A DNA stretch of 64,000 bases from Mycobacterium kiyosense. Lineage in GTDB: Bacteria > Actinomycetota > Actinomycetes > Mycobacteriales > Mycobacteriaceae. The translations under genes were made by a program, and so were the position numbers. Of this stretch, positions 27,417 to 36,127 are shown in pieces (the stretch's first letter is position 1; each line of letters starts with the position of its first letter). A model generated the notes under the pieces. That model ran no database searches. It was given only the letters and a program-made list of their open reading frames with translations, and was not told the DNA's origin. The stretch is from contig AP025179.1 of NCBI GenBank assembly GCA_021654635.1, positions 124,001 through 188,000 of the forward strand. Reading direction: 5' to 3'.

Positions 27417-28232
27417 ATGCAGTCAGTCAGCGGACTCAATGTCCTGGTCACCGGCGCCGCCATGGGCCTTGGCAAGTTGTTCGCCACCTACGCCGTCAAG
27501 GAAGGCGCAGCGTCGGTAGTGCTGTGGGACGCCAACGAGGCCGCGCTGAAGGACACCGCGGCAGAGCTGGAAGCGGCCGGCGGCACGATCCATTACGAGA
27601 TCGTGGACGTGACGTCGCAGGAACGGGTCGCCGAGGCCGCAGAGCAGGCGCGTAGGACCGTCGGCACGGTGCAGGTGCTGTTCAACAATGCCGGCATCGT
27701 GCGCGGCAACGGGTACTTCTGGGAGAACGAGCCGCGCGACTTCATGCCCACGATGGAGGTCAACTCCATCGGCCCGATGCTGGTCGCCCGGGAGTTCCTG
27801 CCGGCGATGATCGAGTCCGGTACCGACTGTCGCCTGGTCAACATCGCGTCCTCGGCCGGCCTCAACGCCATCCCCCGCATGGCGGCCTACGCCGCGTCCA
27901 AGTGGGCGGCGATCGGCTTCTCCGACTCTGTGCGCCTCGAGCTCGAACAAGCGGGCCACGACCGGGTCAAGGTCACCACCGTCTGCCCCACCTACATCAA
28001 CACTGGCATGTTCGACGGCGCCAAGGGAATCCTGTTCACGCCGATGCTCGAGCAGGAGGACGTCGTCGACCAGACGTGGGCGGCGATGCTGAAGGGCGAT
28101 CCGTTCGTCGTCATCCCGTGGACCTCGAAGTTGAACAAGGTGCTCAGCGCGGTGCTGCCGATCCGGGCGCGGGACGCCTACCTGCGGCGGGTTGGCGTCT
28201 ACAACTCCATGGACGAGTTCACCGGGCACTGA
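27417..28232 (+). CDS. Short-chain dehydrogenase/reductase
   Basis: A 271-residue classical SDR. It shows the cofactor motif TGAAMGLG, then LFNNAGI, the catalytic serine region NIASSAGL and the YAASK active site. An acidic residue after the second strand (LWDANEAA) suggests NAD rather than NADP. The type resembles 17-beta-HSD11/RDH10-like enzymes that oxidise lipid alcohols or steroids. The start at 27417 has GAGGGAG upstream; an in-frame ATG seven codons earlier is less well placed. Confidence 0.88.
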   Translation: MQSVSGLNVLVTGAAMGLGKLFATYAVKEGAASVVLWDANEAALKDTAAELEAAGGTIHYEIVDVTSQERVAEAAEQARRTVGTVQVLFNNAGIVRGNGYFWENEPRDFMPTMEVNSIGPMLVAREFLPAMIESGTDCRLVNIASSAGLNAIPRMAAYAASKWAAIGFSDSVRLELEQAGHDRVKVTTVCPTYINTGMFDGAKGILFTPMLEQEDVVDQTWAAMLKGDPFVVIPWTSKLNKVLSAVLPIRARDAYLRRVGVYNSMDEFTGH

Positions 28233-28298
28233 AGTTTGCCGGGCGAATCGCCGGGCTAATCAGCGATTCCACGTACACCCCGGTGCCCAGGAGGTCCG

Positions 28299-28529
28299 AT
28301 GCTTCACCAACTCGTATTGGCTGCCCAGGACAATCCCCAGGCGGCGGGTTTCATCCTCAAAGGCATCAAGGGCATCTTCGTGGCCATCGGCAGCGTGATC
28401 GCCGCGATTGTCGTCGCCCTGATCGCCGGCATGAAGGGGCGCAATCCGCTCGGCTGGGGGCTCCTGGGGCTGTTCTTCAGCATCCTGACGTTGATCGTGA
28501 TCATCGTCATTCCCAGCAAGAAGAGTTAG
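28299..28529 (+). CDS. Small two-helix membrane protein
   Basis: 76 residues with two hydrophobic helices (IFVAIGSVIAAIVVALIAG and WGLLGLFFSILTLIVIIVI) joined by a basic, glycine-containing loop (MKGRNPLGWG), and ending in lysines. AGGAGG lies five to six bases before the ATG. I do not recognise a function; such proteins are common in mycobacteria and are sometimes partners of larger membrane complexes. Confidence 0.7.
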   Translation: MLHQLVLAAQDNPQAAGFILKGIKGIFVAIGSVIAAIVVALIAGMKGRNPLGWGLLGLFFSILTLIVIIVIPSKKS

Positions 28530-28610
28530 CGCCGGCCCCGCCGGTAACCGCTGAGCAGCGATTACGCCGTTCCGTTACCAATTCTTGACGTTCGGCACTA
28601 TTTTGCTTTC

Positions 28611-29606
28611 GTGATGTTCTCAGCTGCCGGGGCTCTCGCCCGTACCTTCGTTCCGTTGCTGGCCGTTGCGGCCCTTGTCGTAGGCATCGAGTCGGTGCAC
28701 AGCGCGCCGGCGATGCGGTTGGTCGATTCCGGGAACCCGTTGGCCGGTCAGCCCTTCTATGTCGACCCCGCCTCGGCGGCCATGTCGGCGCACAACGCCA
28801 ATCCGGGTAGCGCACAGCTGGCCGCGATAGCCGGGACGCCCCAGGCTTACTGGCTTGACCAGGCGTTCCCGGCCGGTTCGGTCGGTGGCAGGGTCGCCAG
28901 CTACGCCGGGGCGGCGCAGGCCGCCGGCAGCATGCCGATCTTCGCCCTCTACGCCCTGCCGCACCGCGACTGCGGAAGTTACGCGGCTGGCGGGTTCTCG
29001 TCGGGCGCGGACTACCGCGCCTGGATCGACAGCATCTCCTCGGGCCTGGGTGGCTCACCCGCGGCGGTCATCATCGAACCCGACGCCCTGGACATGGCCG
29101 ACTGCCTCTCGGCCGACCAGCGCCAGGAGCGCTTCGATCTGATCCGCTACGCGGTCGACACGCTGACCCGCGACCCGGCCGCCGCCGTGTACGTCGACGG
29201 TGGCCACTCGCGCTGGCTGAGCGCCGAGGAGATCGCCAACCGGCTCAACCAGGTCGACGTGGGCCGCGCGCGCGGCTTCAGCCTCAACGTCTCGAACTTC
29301 TTCACCACCGATGAGGAAATCGGCTACGGCGAGGCGATCTCGGGCATGACGAACGGCGCGCACTACGTCATCGACACCGGGCGCAACGGAGCCGGCGCCG
29401 CCGGTGATTCCGCCGCCAACTGGTGCAACCCCAGCGGCCGGGCGCTGGGCACCCCGCCCACCACGGCGACCGCGGGCGCCCACGCCGACGCCTACCTGTG
29501 GATCAAGCGTCCCGGTGAGTCCGACGGATCCTGCAACGGCGGCCCCTCGGCGGGCCACTTCGTCAGCCAGTACGCCATCGAGCTGGGCCAGAACGCCGGG
29601 CAGTAG
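28611..29606 (+). CDS. Secreted glycoside hydrolase family 6 (endoglucanase-like)
   Basis: 331 residues with a signal peptide (FVPLLAVAALVVGIESVHSAPA) and a complete GH6 catalytic domain. Family landmarks are YALPHRDCGSYAAGG (catalytic aspartate region), IIEPDALDMADC, GHSRWL, FSLNVSNFF and the C-terminal WIKRPGESDG. GH6 enzymes cleave beta-1,4-glucan by inversion. No carbohydrate-binding module is present. It starts at GTG 28611, or at the next-but-one codon ATG 28614. The stop is 7 bases before the CYP142-like gene. Confidence 0.87.
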   Translation: MMFSAAGALARTFVPLLAVAALVVGIESVHSAPAMRLVDSGNPLAGQPFYVDPASAAMSAHNANPGSAQLAAIAGTPQAYWLDQAFPAGSVGGRVASYAGAAQAAGSMPIFALYALPHRDCGSYAAGGFSSGADYRAWIDSISSGLGGSPAAVIIEPDALDMADCLSADQRQERFDLIRYAVDTLTRDPAAAVYVDGGHSRWLSAEEIANRLNQVDVGRARGFSLNVSNFFTTDEEIGYGEAISGMTNGAHYVIDTGRNGAGAAGDSAANWCNPSGRALGTPPTTATAGAHADAYLWIKRPGESDGSCNGGPSAGHFVSQYAIELGQNAGQ

Positions 29607-29613
29607 GTACCCG

Positions 29614-30804
29614 CTGACGTCCCCGCAGCCGGACATCGATCTCACCGACGGACGTTTCTACGCCGACGGCGGGGCGCGTCGCGCGTATCGCTGGATGCGC
29701 CAGAACCGACCGGTATTCCGGGACCGCAACGGGCTGGCCGCGGCGGCAACCTACCGGGCGGTGATCGAGGCCGAACGGGACCCGGGGCTGTTCTCCAATG
29801 CCGGCGGTATCCGGCCGCACACTCCACCGCTGCTGCACATGATCGATATGGACGATCCCGCTCATCTACTGCGCCGCAAGCTCGTCAATCACGGATTCAC
29901 CCGGAAACGTGTTGCCGCACAAGTTGATTCGATTCAAGCAATGTGTGATGCGCTGGTCGACGCGGTCTGCGAGCGCGGCACGTGCGACTTCGTGGCAGAC
30001 ATCGCCGCACCGCTGCCGATGGCGGTGATCGGCGACATGCTCGGCGTGGCGCCCGCGGAGCGCGACATGTTCCTGGCCTGGTCCGACGACATGGTGGTGG
30101 CGTTGAGTTCGACGGCGTCACCGGAACTGCTGGCCCGTTCGGTGGCCTCGCTGACCGCCTACAACGAGCACATGCACGCACTGATCGGTCAGCGCCGCAG
30201 CAATCCCGGCGACGACCTGGTCAGCGTTCTGGTGGCGGCCGAGGTCGACGGGCGCCGGCTGTCCGACGACGAGATCGCCGCCGAAACCCTGCTGATCCTC
30301 ATCGGCGGGGACGAGACCACCCGGCACACATTGTCCGGCGGGGTTGCCGCGCTGCTGCAGCGGCCCGAGCAGTGGGAAGCGCTGCGCGCCGACCCCAAGC
30401 TGCTCGGCGGCGCGATCGAAGAGATGCTGCGCTGGACGTCGCCGGTGAAGAACATGTGCCGAATCCTGACCGCGGACACCGACTTTCACGGCACCCGGTT
30501 GCACGCCGGGGAGAAGATCATGCTGCTGTTCGAGTCGGCAAACTTCGACGAAGCGGTTTTCGTGGCGCCCGACGATTTCGATATCCACCGAAACCCGAAC
30601 AACCACTTGGCATTCGGCTTCGGCACCCATTTCTGCCTGGGCAATCAGCTTGCTCGAATGGAGCTGACCACCATGGTCGGCACCATCCTGCGCCGCCTGC
30701 CGGATTTGTCCCTGCCGGACGGTGCGCAGCTCCCGCTGCGCCCGGCGAACTTCGTGAGCGGGCTCGAGTCGATGCCGGTCACCTTCTCACCTGTGTTCGC
30801 CTGA
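29614..30804 (+). CDS. cyp142: CYP142-type steroid 26-monooxygenase with CTG start
   Basis: 396 residues resembling mycobacterial CYP142, which hydroxylates the cholesterol side-chain terminus. Shared stretches (from memory of Rv3518c) include FSNAGGIRP, MIDMDDPAHLLRRKLVN, GGDETTRHTLSGG (I-helix oxygen site), EEMLRWTSPVKNMCR (ExxR) and FGFGTHFCLGNQLAR (heme cysteine). The family begins M-T-E-A-P-D-V-D-L; here the matching frame reads CTG-ACG-TCC then PQPDIDL. No ATG, GTG or TTG occurs nearby in frame, so CTG at 29614 appears to be the start. It follows GH6 by seven bases. Confidence 0.9.
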   Translation: MTSPQPDIDLTDGRFYADGGARRAYRWMRQNRPVFRDRNGLAAAATYRAVIEAERDPGLFSNAGGIRPHTPPLLHMIDMDDPAHLLRRKLVNHGFTRKRVAAQVDSIQAMCDALVDAVCERGTCDFVADIAAPLPMAVIGDMLGVAPAERDMFLAWSDDMVVALSSTASPELLARSVASLTAYNEHMHALIGQRRSNPGDDLVSVLVAAEVDGRRLSDDEIAAETLLILIGGDETTRHTLSGGVAALLQRPEQWEALRADPKLLGGAIEEMLRWTSPVKNMCRILTADTDFHGTRLHAGEKIMLLFESANFDEAVFVAPDDFDIHRNPNNHLAFGFGTHFCLGNQLARMELTTMVGTILRRLPDLSLPDGAQLPLRPANFVSGLESMPVTFSPVFA

Positions 30805-30843
30805 GCAACCTCGCCGCGGGCATGTGGTAAGGCTTAACCCACC

Positions 30844-32460
30844 ATGGCCGGCAGAAGCGCACGTCGTACCAACGCACAGCGGCTCGGTGGTGTGCTCGAG
30901 AAGGTCACCAGGCAAAGTGGGCACCTCGCGCCCACACCGGACTACGGATCCTGGGTGCTGGGTCGCGTCTCCGACAGCCCGCGCCGTCGCCGGATCCGCA
31001 TCCAGGTGGTGCTCACCACGTTCGTGTTGATCGCCAACCTGATCGGGATCGGGGTCGCGCTGCTCGTCGTGACGGTGATCTTCCCGTCGCCCAGCGTTTT
31101 CGACCACCGGGTCTGGTGGATCACGTTCGTGGTCGCGCCGGCCTACATCGCCACCGCGCTGCTGGTCGGCGTGATCTGGGCTACTAATCGAGTGATGAAC
31201 AACGTCCGTTGGTCGATCGAGCAGCGCGAGCCCACCGTGGAAGACCAGCGCAACACGTTTTTCGCGCCCTGGCATTTGACGCGGGTGCTGCTGATCTTGT
31301 GGAGCGTGGGGGCGGCGCTGCTCACCTTGCTGCACGGTCTGGTGGATGCCGAGTACGTTCCGAAGGTCCTGATCGGGGTCAGCTTCAGCGGGATCGTGGT
31401 GTCCGGCAGCTGCTATCTGTTCACCGAGTTCGCCCTCCGTCCGGTGGCCGCCCAGGCGCTCGAGGTCGGGCCGCCGCCGCGCCGGCTTGCCCCCGGAATC
31501 ATGGGACGCACGCTGCTGGTGTGGGCGGTCGGTTCGGGCGTCCCGGTACTCGGCATTCTGCTCGCCGGGGTGCTGACGCTGACGCTGCGCAACCTCACGC
31601 CCACGCAGTTCGCCGTTGCAGTGGTGGTGTTGGCGATCTTCGCGCTGGTATTCGGGTTCATCCTGATATGGCTGCTGTCCTGGTTCACCGCGACCCCGGT
31701 GCGGGTGGTCCGGGAGGCGTTGCAGCGGGTGGAGCGCGGCGATCTCGACACCGACCTGGTGGTCTTCGATGGCACCGAATTGGGCCAGCTGCAGCGCGGC
31801 TTCAACCGGATGGTGCACGGCTTGCGCGAGCGCGAACGGGTGCGGGACCTGTTCGGGCGGCACGTGGGTCGCGAGGTCGCAGCGCTGGCCGAACAGGAAC
31901 AGCCCGAGCTCGGCGGCGAGGAGCGGCATGCGGCGGTCGTCTTCGTCGACATCATCGGTTCCACGAAGATGGCCAATTCTCGGCCGCCGAAAGAGATCGT
32001 CGCGATCCTCAACCGCTTCTTCGACGTCGTGGTCGACGAGGTCGAGAAACACCACGGAATGGTCAACAAGTTCGAGGGCGACGCGGCGCTGGCCATCTTC
32101 GGTGCCCCCCTCTCACTGGAAAACCCTGACGCGGAAGCGCTTTCGGCGGCCCGCGCGATGTCCGCGCGGCTTCGCGACGAAGTGACCGAGTGCGAAGCGG
32201 GCATCGGAGTGTCCTCCGGTGTGGTGGTGGCCGGCAACGTCGGCGCCAAGGAGCGCTTCGAGTACACGGTCATCGGCGGGCCGGTGAACGCCGCGGCCCG
32301 GCTGTGCGAGCTGGCCAAGGAGGTGCCCGGCCGGCTAGTGGCCACGGCGAGCACGGTCGAACGGGCCGGCGAACCGGAAAGCGGCCGTTGGGAATTGGGG
32401 GACTCCACCACTCTTCGCGGCTTCGACGGGCCCACCCAGCTCGCCGTACCGGCTGATTAG
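30844..32460 (+). CDS. Membrane-bound class III adenylate cyclase with HAMP domain
   Basis: 538 residues. About six transmembrane helices span ~50-290, followed by a HAMP linker (TATPVRVVREALQRVERGDLDT) and a class III nucleotide cyclase domain from ~360. Metal-binding aspartates D369 (FVDIIGST) and D413 (FEGDAAL) have the usual spacing, and the ribose/adenine segment VIGGPVNAAARL is present. Architecture matches the mycobacterial Rv1318c-1320c/Rv3645 group. It makes cAMP at the membrane. A Crp paralogue is encoded about 22 kb away in this window. It converges on the YchJ gene with a 4-base overlap. Confidence 0.88.
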   Translation: MAGRSARRTNAQRLGGVLEKVTRQSGHLAPTPDYGSWVLGRVSDSPRRRRIRIQVVLTTFVLIANLIGIGVALLVVTVIFPSPSVFDHRVWWITFVVAPAYIATALLVGVIWATNRVMNNVRWSIEQREPTVEDQRNTFFAPWHLTRVLLILWSVGAALLTLLHGLVDAEYVPKVLIGVSFSGIVVSGSCYLFTEFALRPVAAQALEVGPPPRRLAPGIMGRTLLVWAVGSGVPVLGILLAGVLTLTLRNLTPTQFAVAVVVLAIFALVFGFILIWLLSWFTATPVRVVREALQRVERGDLDTDLVVFDGTELGQLQRGFNRMVHGLRERERVRDLFGRHVGREVAALAEQEQPELGGEERHAAVVFVDIIGSTKMANSRPPKEIVAILNRFFDVVVDEVEKHHGMVNKFEGDAALAIFGAPLSLENPDAEALSAARAMSARLRDEVTECEAGIGVSSGVVVAGNVGAKERFEYTVIGGPVNAAARLCELAKEVPGRLVATASTVERAGEPESGRWELGDSTTLRGFDGPTQLAVPAD

Positions 32461-32867
32461 ACCCAGTCAGACCGGACGTCGCCGTCGACGTAGAGCCAAC
32501 GACCCTTTTCCCGGGTGAACCTGCTGCGCTCGCGCATGATGTGCCGTTTGCCGCGGTGAACGTACTGAGCACGAAACTCGACAACGCCGTTGGTGTCGTC
32601 GCGGGTACCGGCCTCGGTGTCGACGATCTGCAGCCGCCGCCAGGCGACGTCGCTGTCCAGCTCGACCCGTCGCGGCCGCGTGCTCGGATGCCAGGTCGCC
32701 AGCAGGTAGCTTTCGTCGCCGACCGCGAACGCGGTGAAGCGCGAACGCATCAGAGCCAGGGCGGTTTCGGCGGCACGTTCGCCGCGGTGCAGTGGCCGGC
32801 AGCATTCGAAGTAGCCGGCACCCGAGCCACAGGGACAAGGTCCGTCGTCGGGCGCCCCCTGGTCCAT
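32457..32867 (-). CDS. YchJ family SEC-C metal-binding protein
   Basis: 136 residues. The N-terminal SEC-C motif CPCGSG...YFECC should bind zinc. The rest is the NTF2-like YchJ domain (ALALMRSRFTAFAVGDESYLLATWH and ending DGDVRSDWV). Function is unknown across the family. Its stop overlaps the stop of the cyclase gene. Confidence 0.85.
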   Translation of the reverse strand: MDQGAPDDGPCPCGSGAGYFECCRPLHRGERAAETALALMRSRFTAFAVGDESYLLATWHPSTRPRRVELDSDVAWRRLQIVDTEAGTRDDTNGVVEFRAQYVHRGKRHIMRERSRFTREKGRWLYVDGDVRSDWV

Positions 32868-32947
32868 CGGGCAATTCTCTCAGCCCCGACGATCCCGTTC
32901 CGCCGCGAGTGCCACGGCGCCGCCTATCGGCCGAGGCCGCAGCTGCG

Positions 32948-33559
32948 CTAAGCGCTGCAGTCGGTGAGTACCGGCGGGGAGAACGTCACCGAACCCACAC
33001 CGCCGAGCGTCATACCGTTGTCCGCCAGAGTCATCGTGGTGGTGTACGGGCACGTCTGAATTCCCGTCAGCCCGGTCAGGAATTGGACTTCGTAGGCGTA
33101 GAGGAATGAACGCACCAGCTGATTCGGGTCCCACGGCACGTCCAGCGCGAACCCGAGGGATGACGCCGATCTCGCCCCGAGTATCCGCGGGCCTACCTCG
33201 CCGATGCCCGGTGTCAGTAAGAAGGGGCTGCCGTCGAGCTTGGTTCCCGACACGCTGGTGCTACGAATCCGGTATCCGGTCGCACCCGAGGGAACCAGCG
33301 GGCCACGCGAGATCCTGGTGCTGAACAGGATCGAGTAGTTGGTACCGCCCGCGATCGCGGTCGTGCTGAAGCTGGTCGACGTGAATTGCTGGGGCAGTTG
33401 CGCCGCGCAATTACCGACCATGCCGGACGGATCGCTGCACTCGGCGGGCTCCGCTGTTGCGACCGGCGCGACGATCGCGGCGCCCAGAACGGGTACCGAC
33501 AGCACGGCCCCGCGCACGAATGCGCGACGGGAAACGGCGCGCCCGGAAATCCTTATCAA
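32948..33559 (-). CDS. Tat-exported protein of unknown function
   Basis: 203 residues. The N-terminus is a twin-arginine signal (SRRAFVRG followed by AVLSVPVLGAAIVAPVATAEP), so it is probably exported folded. The mature part is beta-rich with two to three cysteines (AECSDPSGMVGNC, QTCPYTTT, LTDCSA), suggesting disulfides. I do not recognise a family. TTG at 33559 is chosen because GGGAGG lies five bases upstream and the Tat signal follows; the frame stays open for another 71 codons without meaning. Confidence 0.72.
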   Translation of the reverse strand: MIRISGRAVSRRAFVRGAVLSVPVLGAAIVAPVATAEPAECSDPSGMVGNCAAQLPQQFTSTSFSTTAIAGGTNYSILFSTRISRGPLVPSGATGYRIRSTSVSGTKLDGSPFLLTPGIGEVGPRILGARSASSLGFALDVPWDPNQLVRSFLYAYEVQFLTGLTGIQTCPYTTTMTLADNGMTLGGVGSVTFSPPVLTDCSA

Positions 33560-33753
33560 GGCAGCCTCCCATGGGTTCGGGCGGATCGGCGCCCACCGAC
33601 GCGACGTGCCGCCATACCGAGAACCTACGCGCACCGGGCGCATCGCTCGACCGCACTGCGGGCAGGGACAAGAAGGGCACCGGCCGAGGCCCGAAAGACC
33701 GTGGGCTACGCTTCGCCGATAATCCGCCGCTACGACGCCTAGGCCGGTAACCC

Positions 33754-34986
33754 ATGGATCTGCAGTGGTCAACGGACGAGCTGGACTTCCAGGCCGAGGT
33801 CCGGGCCTTCCTCGCCGAAAAGCTGACCCCCGAACTCCGCCGCGCGGGGCGACTGATGACCAGCGTCTACGCCGACCACGAGGCGAGCATGGCGTGGCAG
33901 GCGATCCTGCACGAGCGCGGCTGGGCGGCCCCGGCGTGGCCCGTCGAGTTCGGGGGCTGCGACTGGACCCTGACGCAGCACTACATCTTCAGCAGGGAGT
34001 CGACGCTGGCGGGTGCGCCGTCGCTGTCCCCGATGGGCATCCGGATGGTCGCGCACGCGATCATCCGGTTCGGCACCGATGCGCAGAAAGAGTATTTCCT
34101 GCCGCGGATCCTGACCGGCGAGGTCTTCTTCTGCCAGGGCTACTCCGAACCGGAGGCCGGCTCGGACCTGGCCGCCCTGTCGATGGCCGCCGTCTCCGAC
34201 GGCGACGACCTGGTGTGCACCGGCGGCAAGATCTGGACAACCCATGCCAGGGAAGCGAATTGGATGTTCGCGCTGGTGCGTACCTCCCGGACGGGCAAGA
34301 AACAGCAGGGCATCACCTTCGTGCTCATCGACATGACCTCGCCCGGGATCGAGATTCGCCCGCTGGTGATGACCTCGGGCGAAGAGGTGCAGAACCAGGT
34401 GTTCTTCGACGAGGTCCGGGTGCCCAAGGCCAACGTCCTCGGGGAGATCGACGACGGCTGGACGGTCGCCAAGTACCTGTTGGAATTCGAGCGCGGCGGT
34501 GGCGCGGTGTCGCCCGCTCTGCAAGTGCTGGCCGAGGAGATCGGCACGGTGGCGGCGAGCCAGCCCGGACCCGGCGGCGGGCGGCTGGCCGACGATCCGG
34601 CGTTCGCGCACAAGTTGGCCGATGCGCGGATCCGCGCGGAAGTATTGGAGATCCTCGAATACCGGGTGCTGGCCGCGGTGGCGCAGGGGGGCAACCCGGG
34701 AGCGTCGTCGTCGATGCTCAAGGTGCTCGGTACCGAACTGAGCCAGGCGCTCACCGAACTGGCACTGGAGGCGGCCGGCCCGTGGGGTCGCGCCTATCAG
34801 CCGCACGTCACCGTGCCCGGCGGCCCCGTCACCGAATTCGAGCCGCCCGCCGACGGTTACGCCTGCGGCGAGCCGTGGCAGGCGGTGGCGCCGCTGCGGT
34901 ACTTCAACGACCGTGCCGGGTCAATCTATGCCGGCAGCAACGAAATTCAGCGAAATATTCTCGCCAAAGCGGCACTGGGGCTGTAA
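33754..34986 (+). CDS. Acyl-CoA dehydrogenase, subunit 1 (FadE-type)
   Basis: A 410-residue flavin acyl-CoA dehydrogenase with the FAD/substrate segment CQGYSEPEAGSDLA and IWTTHAREANWMFALVRT, and the C-terminal YAGSNEIQRNILAKAALGL that contacts FAD at the dimer interface. It abuts a second, shorter acyl-CoA dehydrogenase (start one base after this stop). In mycobacteria such adjacent pairs form alpha2beta2 enzymes acting on steroid or branched acyl-CoAs, which is known for ChsE-type pairs and inferred here. Confidence 0.9.
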   Translation: MDLQWSTDELDFQAEVRAFLAEKLTPELRRAGRLMTSVYADHEASMAWQAILHERGWAAPAWPVEFGGCDWTLTQHYIFSRESTLAGAPSLSPMGIRMVAHAIIRFGTDAQKEYFLPRILTGEVFFCQGYSEPEAGSDLAALSMAAVSDGDDLVCTGGKIWTTHAREANWMFALVRTSRTGKKQQGITFVLIDMTSPGIEIRPLVMTSGEEVQNQVFFDEVRVPKANVLGEIDDGWTVAKYLLEFERGGGAVSPALQVLAEEIGTVAASQPGPGGGRLADDPAFAHKLADARIRAEVLEILEYRVLAAVAQGGNPGASSSMLKVLGTELSQALTELALEAAGPWGRAYQPHVTVPGGPVTEFEPPADGYACGEPWQAVAPLRYFNDRAGSIYAGSNEIQRNILAKAALGL

Positions 34987-36111
34987 ATGGACTTCAATCT
35001 GAGCGAAGAGCAGGACCTGCTGCGCGATGGGCTGGGAAAGTTTCTCGCCGTGCGTTACGACCTGGAGAAGAGTCGCGCCGCGGCGAAGACCGGCGTCGGG
35101 TGGCAGCCCGAGATCTGGCGCGGTCTGGCCACCGAACTGGGCATCCTGGGGGCCACCCTTCCCGAGGATGTCGGCGGAATCGGTGGCGGCCCAATCGAAC
35201 TCATGATCATCGCCGAGTCGCTGGGACACGCGTTGGTGATCGAACCGTACGTCGACACCGTCGTGGTCTGCGGTGGGTTGCTGCACCGCGCCGGCGGGGC
35301 GGCGGCGACTGAACTGCTGGGCAGGATCATCGACGGTACCGCGATCGTCGCACTGGCGGCCGCGGAGCCGGAGTCGGGCGACCGCTGGCAGGACGTGTCG
35401 ACCCAGGCGGCACCCGACGGCGATGGTTGGCTGGTGAACGGCCGTAAGCTGATGGTCATGGCCGCTCCACTGGCCACCCACCTGCTGGTCACCGCGCGCA
35501 ACCCGGACGACAATTCAATCTCGTTGTTCCGCACCGAAATCAATGCCCCGGGCATCGAAATCCATCCGTACCGCACCATCGACGACCGGCGTGCCGCCGA
35601 CATCACGTTCAACGACGTGCGACTGTCGGGCGCGGCGCTGCTGGGCGATGCGGGCCAGGCGTGGCCCTCGCTGAGCCGGGCGCGTGACGAGGGCGCCGCG
35701 GCGGTCTGCGCCGAAGCGGTGGGATGTATGCGAAAAGTGCTGGCGGACACCGTCGAATATTGCAAGCAGCGCCAGCAGTTCGGGCAGCCGATCGGCAGCT
35801 TCCAGGTGCTGCAGCATCGCATGGTGGACATGTACATGGAACTCGAGCAGGCCGTCGCCGCGGTTTATCTCGCGGTACTCAAACTCGACGCCGACGAGGC
35901 GACCCGCGCCCGCGCGGTGTCGGCCGCCAAAGCGACCGTCGGCCGGGCCGCGCGGTTCATCGGCCAGCAGGCGGTGCAGCTGCACGGCGGCATGGGGATG
36001 ACCGAGGAGTTGGCCATCGGCCACTACTTCAAGCGGCTCACCGCGATGCAGTACGAATTCGGCAGCACCGCCCAGCACATCGCGCGATACGCCGAGCTGA
36101 CCCGAGCCTAG
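34987..36111 (+). CDS. Acyl-CoA dehydrogenase, subunit 2 (FadE-type)
   Basis: A 374-residue acyl-CoA dehydrogenase beginning directly after its partner, with no gap. It has the ACAD helical core (EYCKQRQQFGQPIGSFQVLQHRMVDMYME) and the C-terminal VQLHGGMGMTEELAIGHYFKRL. The middle flavin-binding segment is less conserved than in subunit 1, as in heteromeric mycobacterial FadE pairs, where only one subunit type contributes the full set of catalytic residues. I cannot assign the base with certainty. Confidence 0.88.
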   Translation: MDFNLSEEQDLLRDGLGKFLAVRYDLEKSRAAAKTGVGWQPEIWRGLATELGILGATLPEDVGGIGGGPIELMIIAESLGHALVIEPYVDTVVVCGGLLHRAGGAAATELLGRIIDGTAIVALAAAEPESGDRWQDVSTQAAPDGDGWLVNGRKLMVMAAPLATHLLVTARNPDDNSISLFRTEINAPGIEIHPYRTIDDRRAADITFNDVRLSGAALLGDAGQAWPSLSRARDEGAAAVCAEAVGCMRKVLADTVEYCKQRQQFGQPIGSFQVLQHRMVDMYMELEQAVAAVYLAVLKLDADEATRARAVSAAKATVGRAARFIGQQAVQLHGGMGMTEELAIGHYFKRLTAMQYEFGSTAQHIARYAELTRA

Positions 36112-36127
36112 GACCTGGGCGTCCGAA

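Noticed and set aside
34987..36111. Second acyl-CoA dehydrogenase as a decayed copy of the first
   Set aside because: The frame is intact and the length and core motifs fit the partner subunit of known heteromeric FadE pairs.
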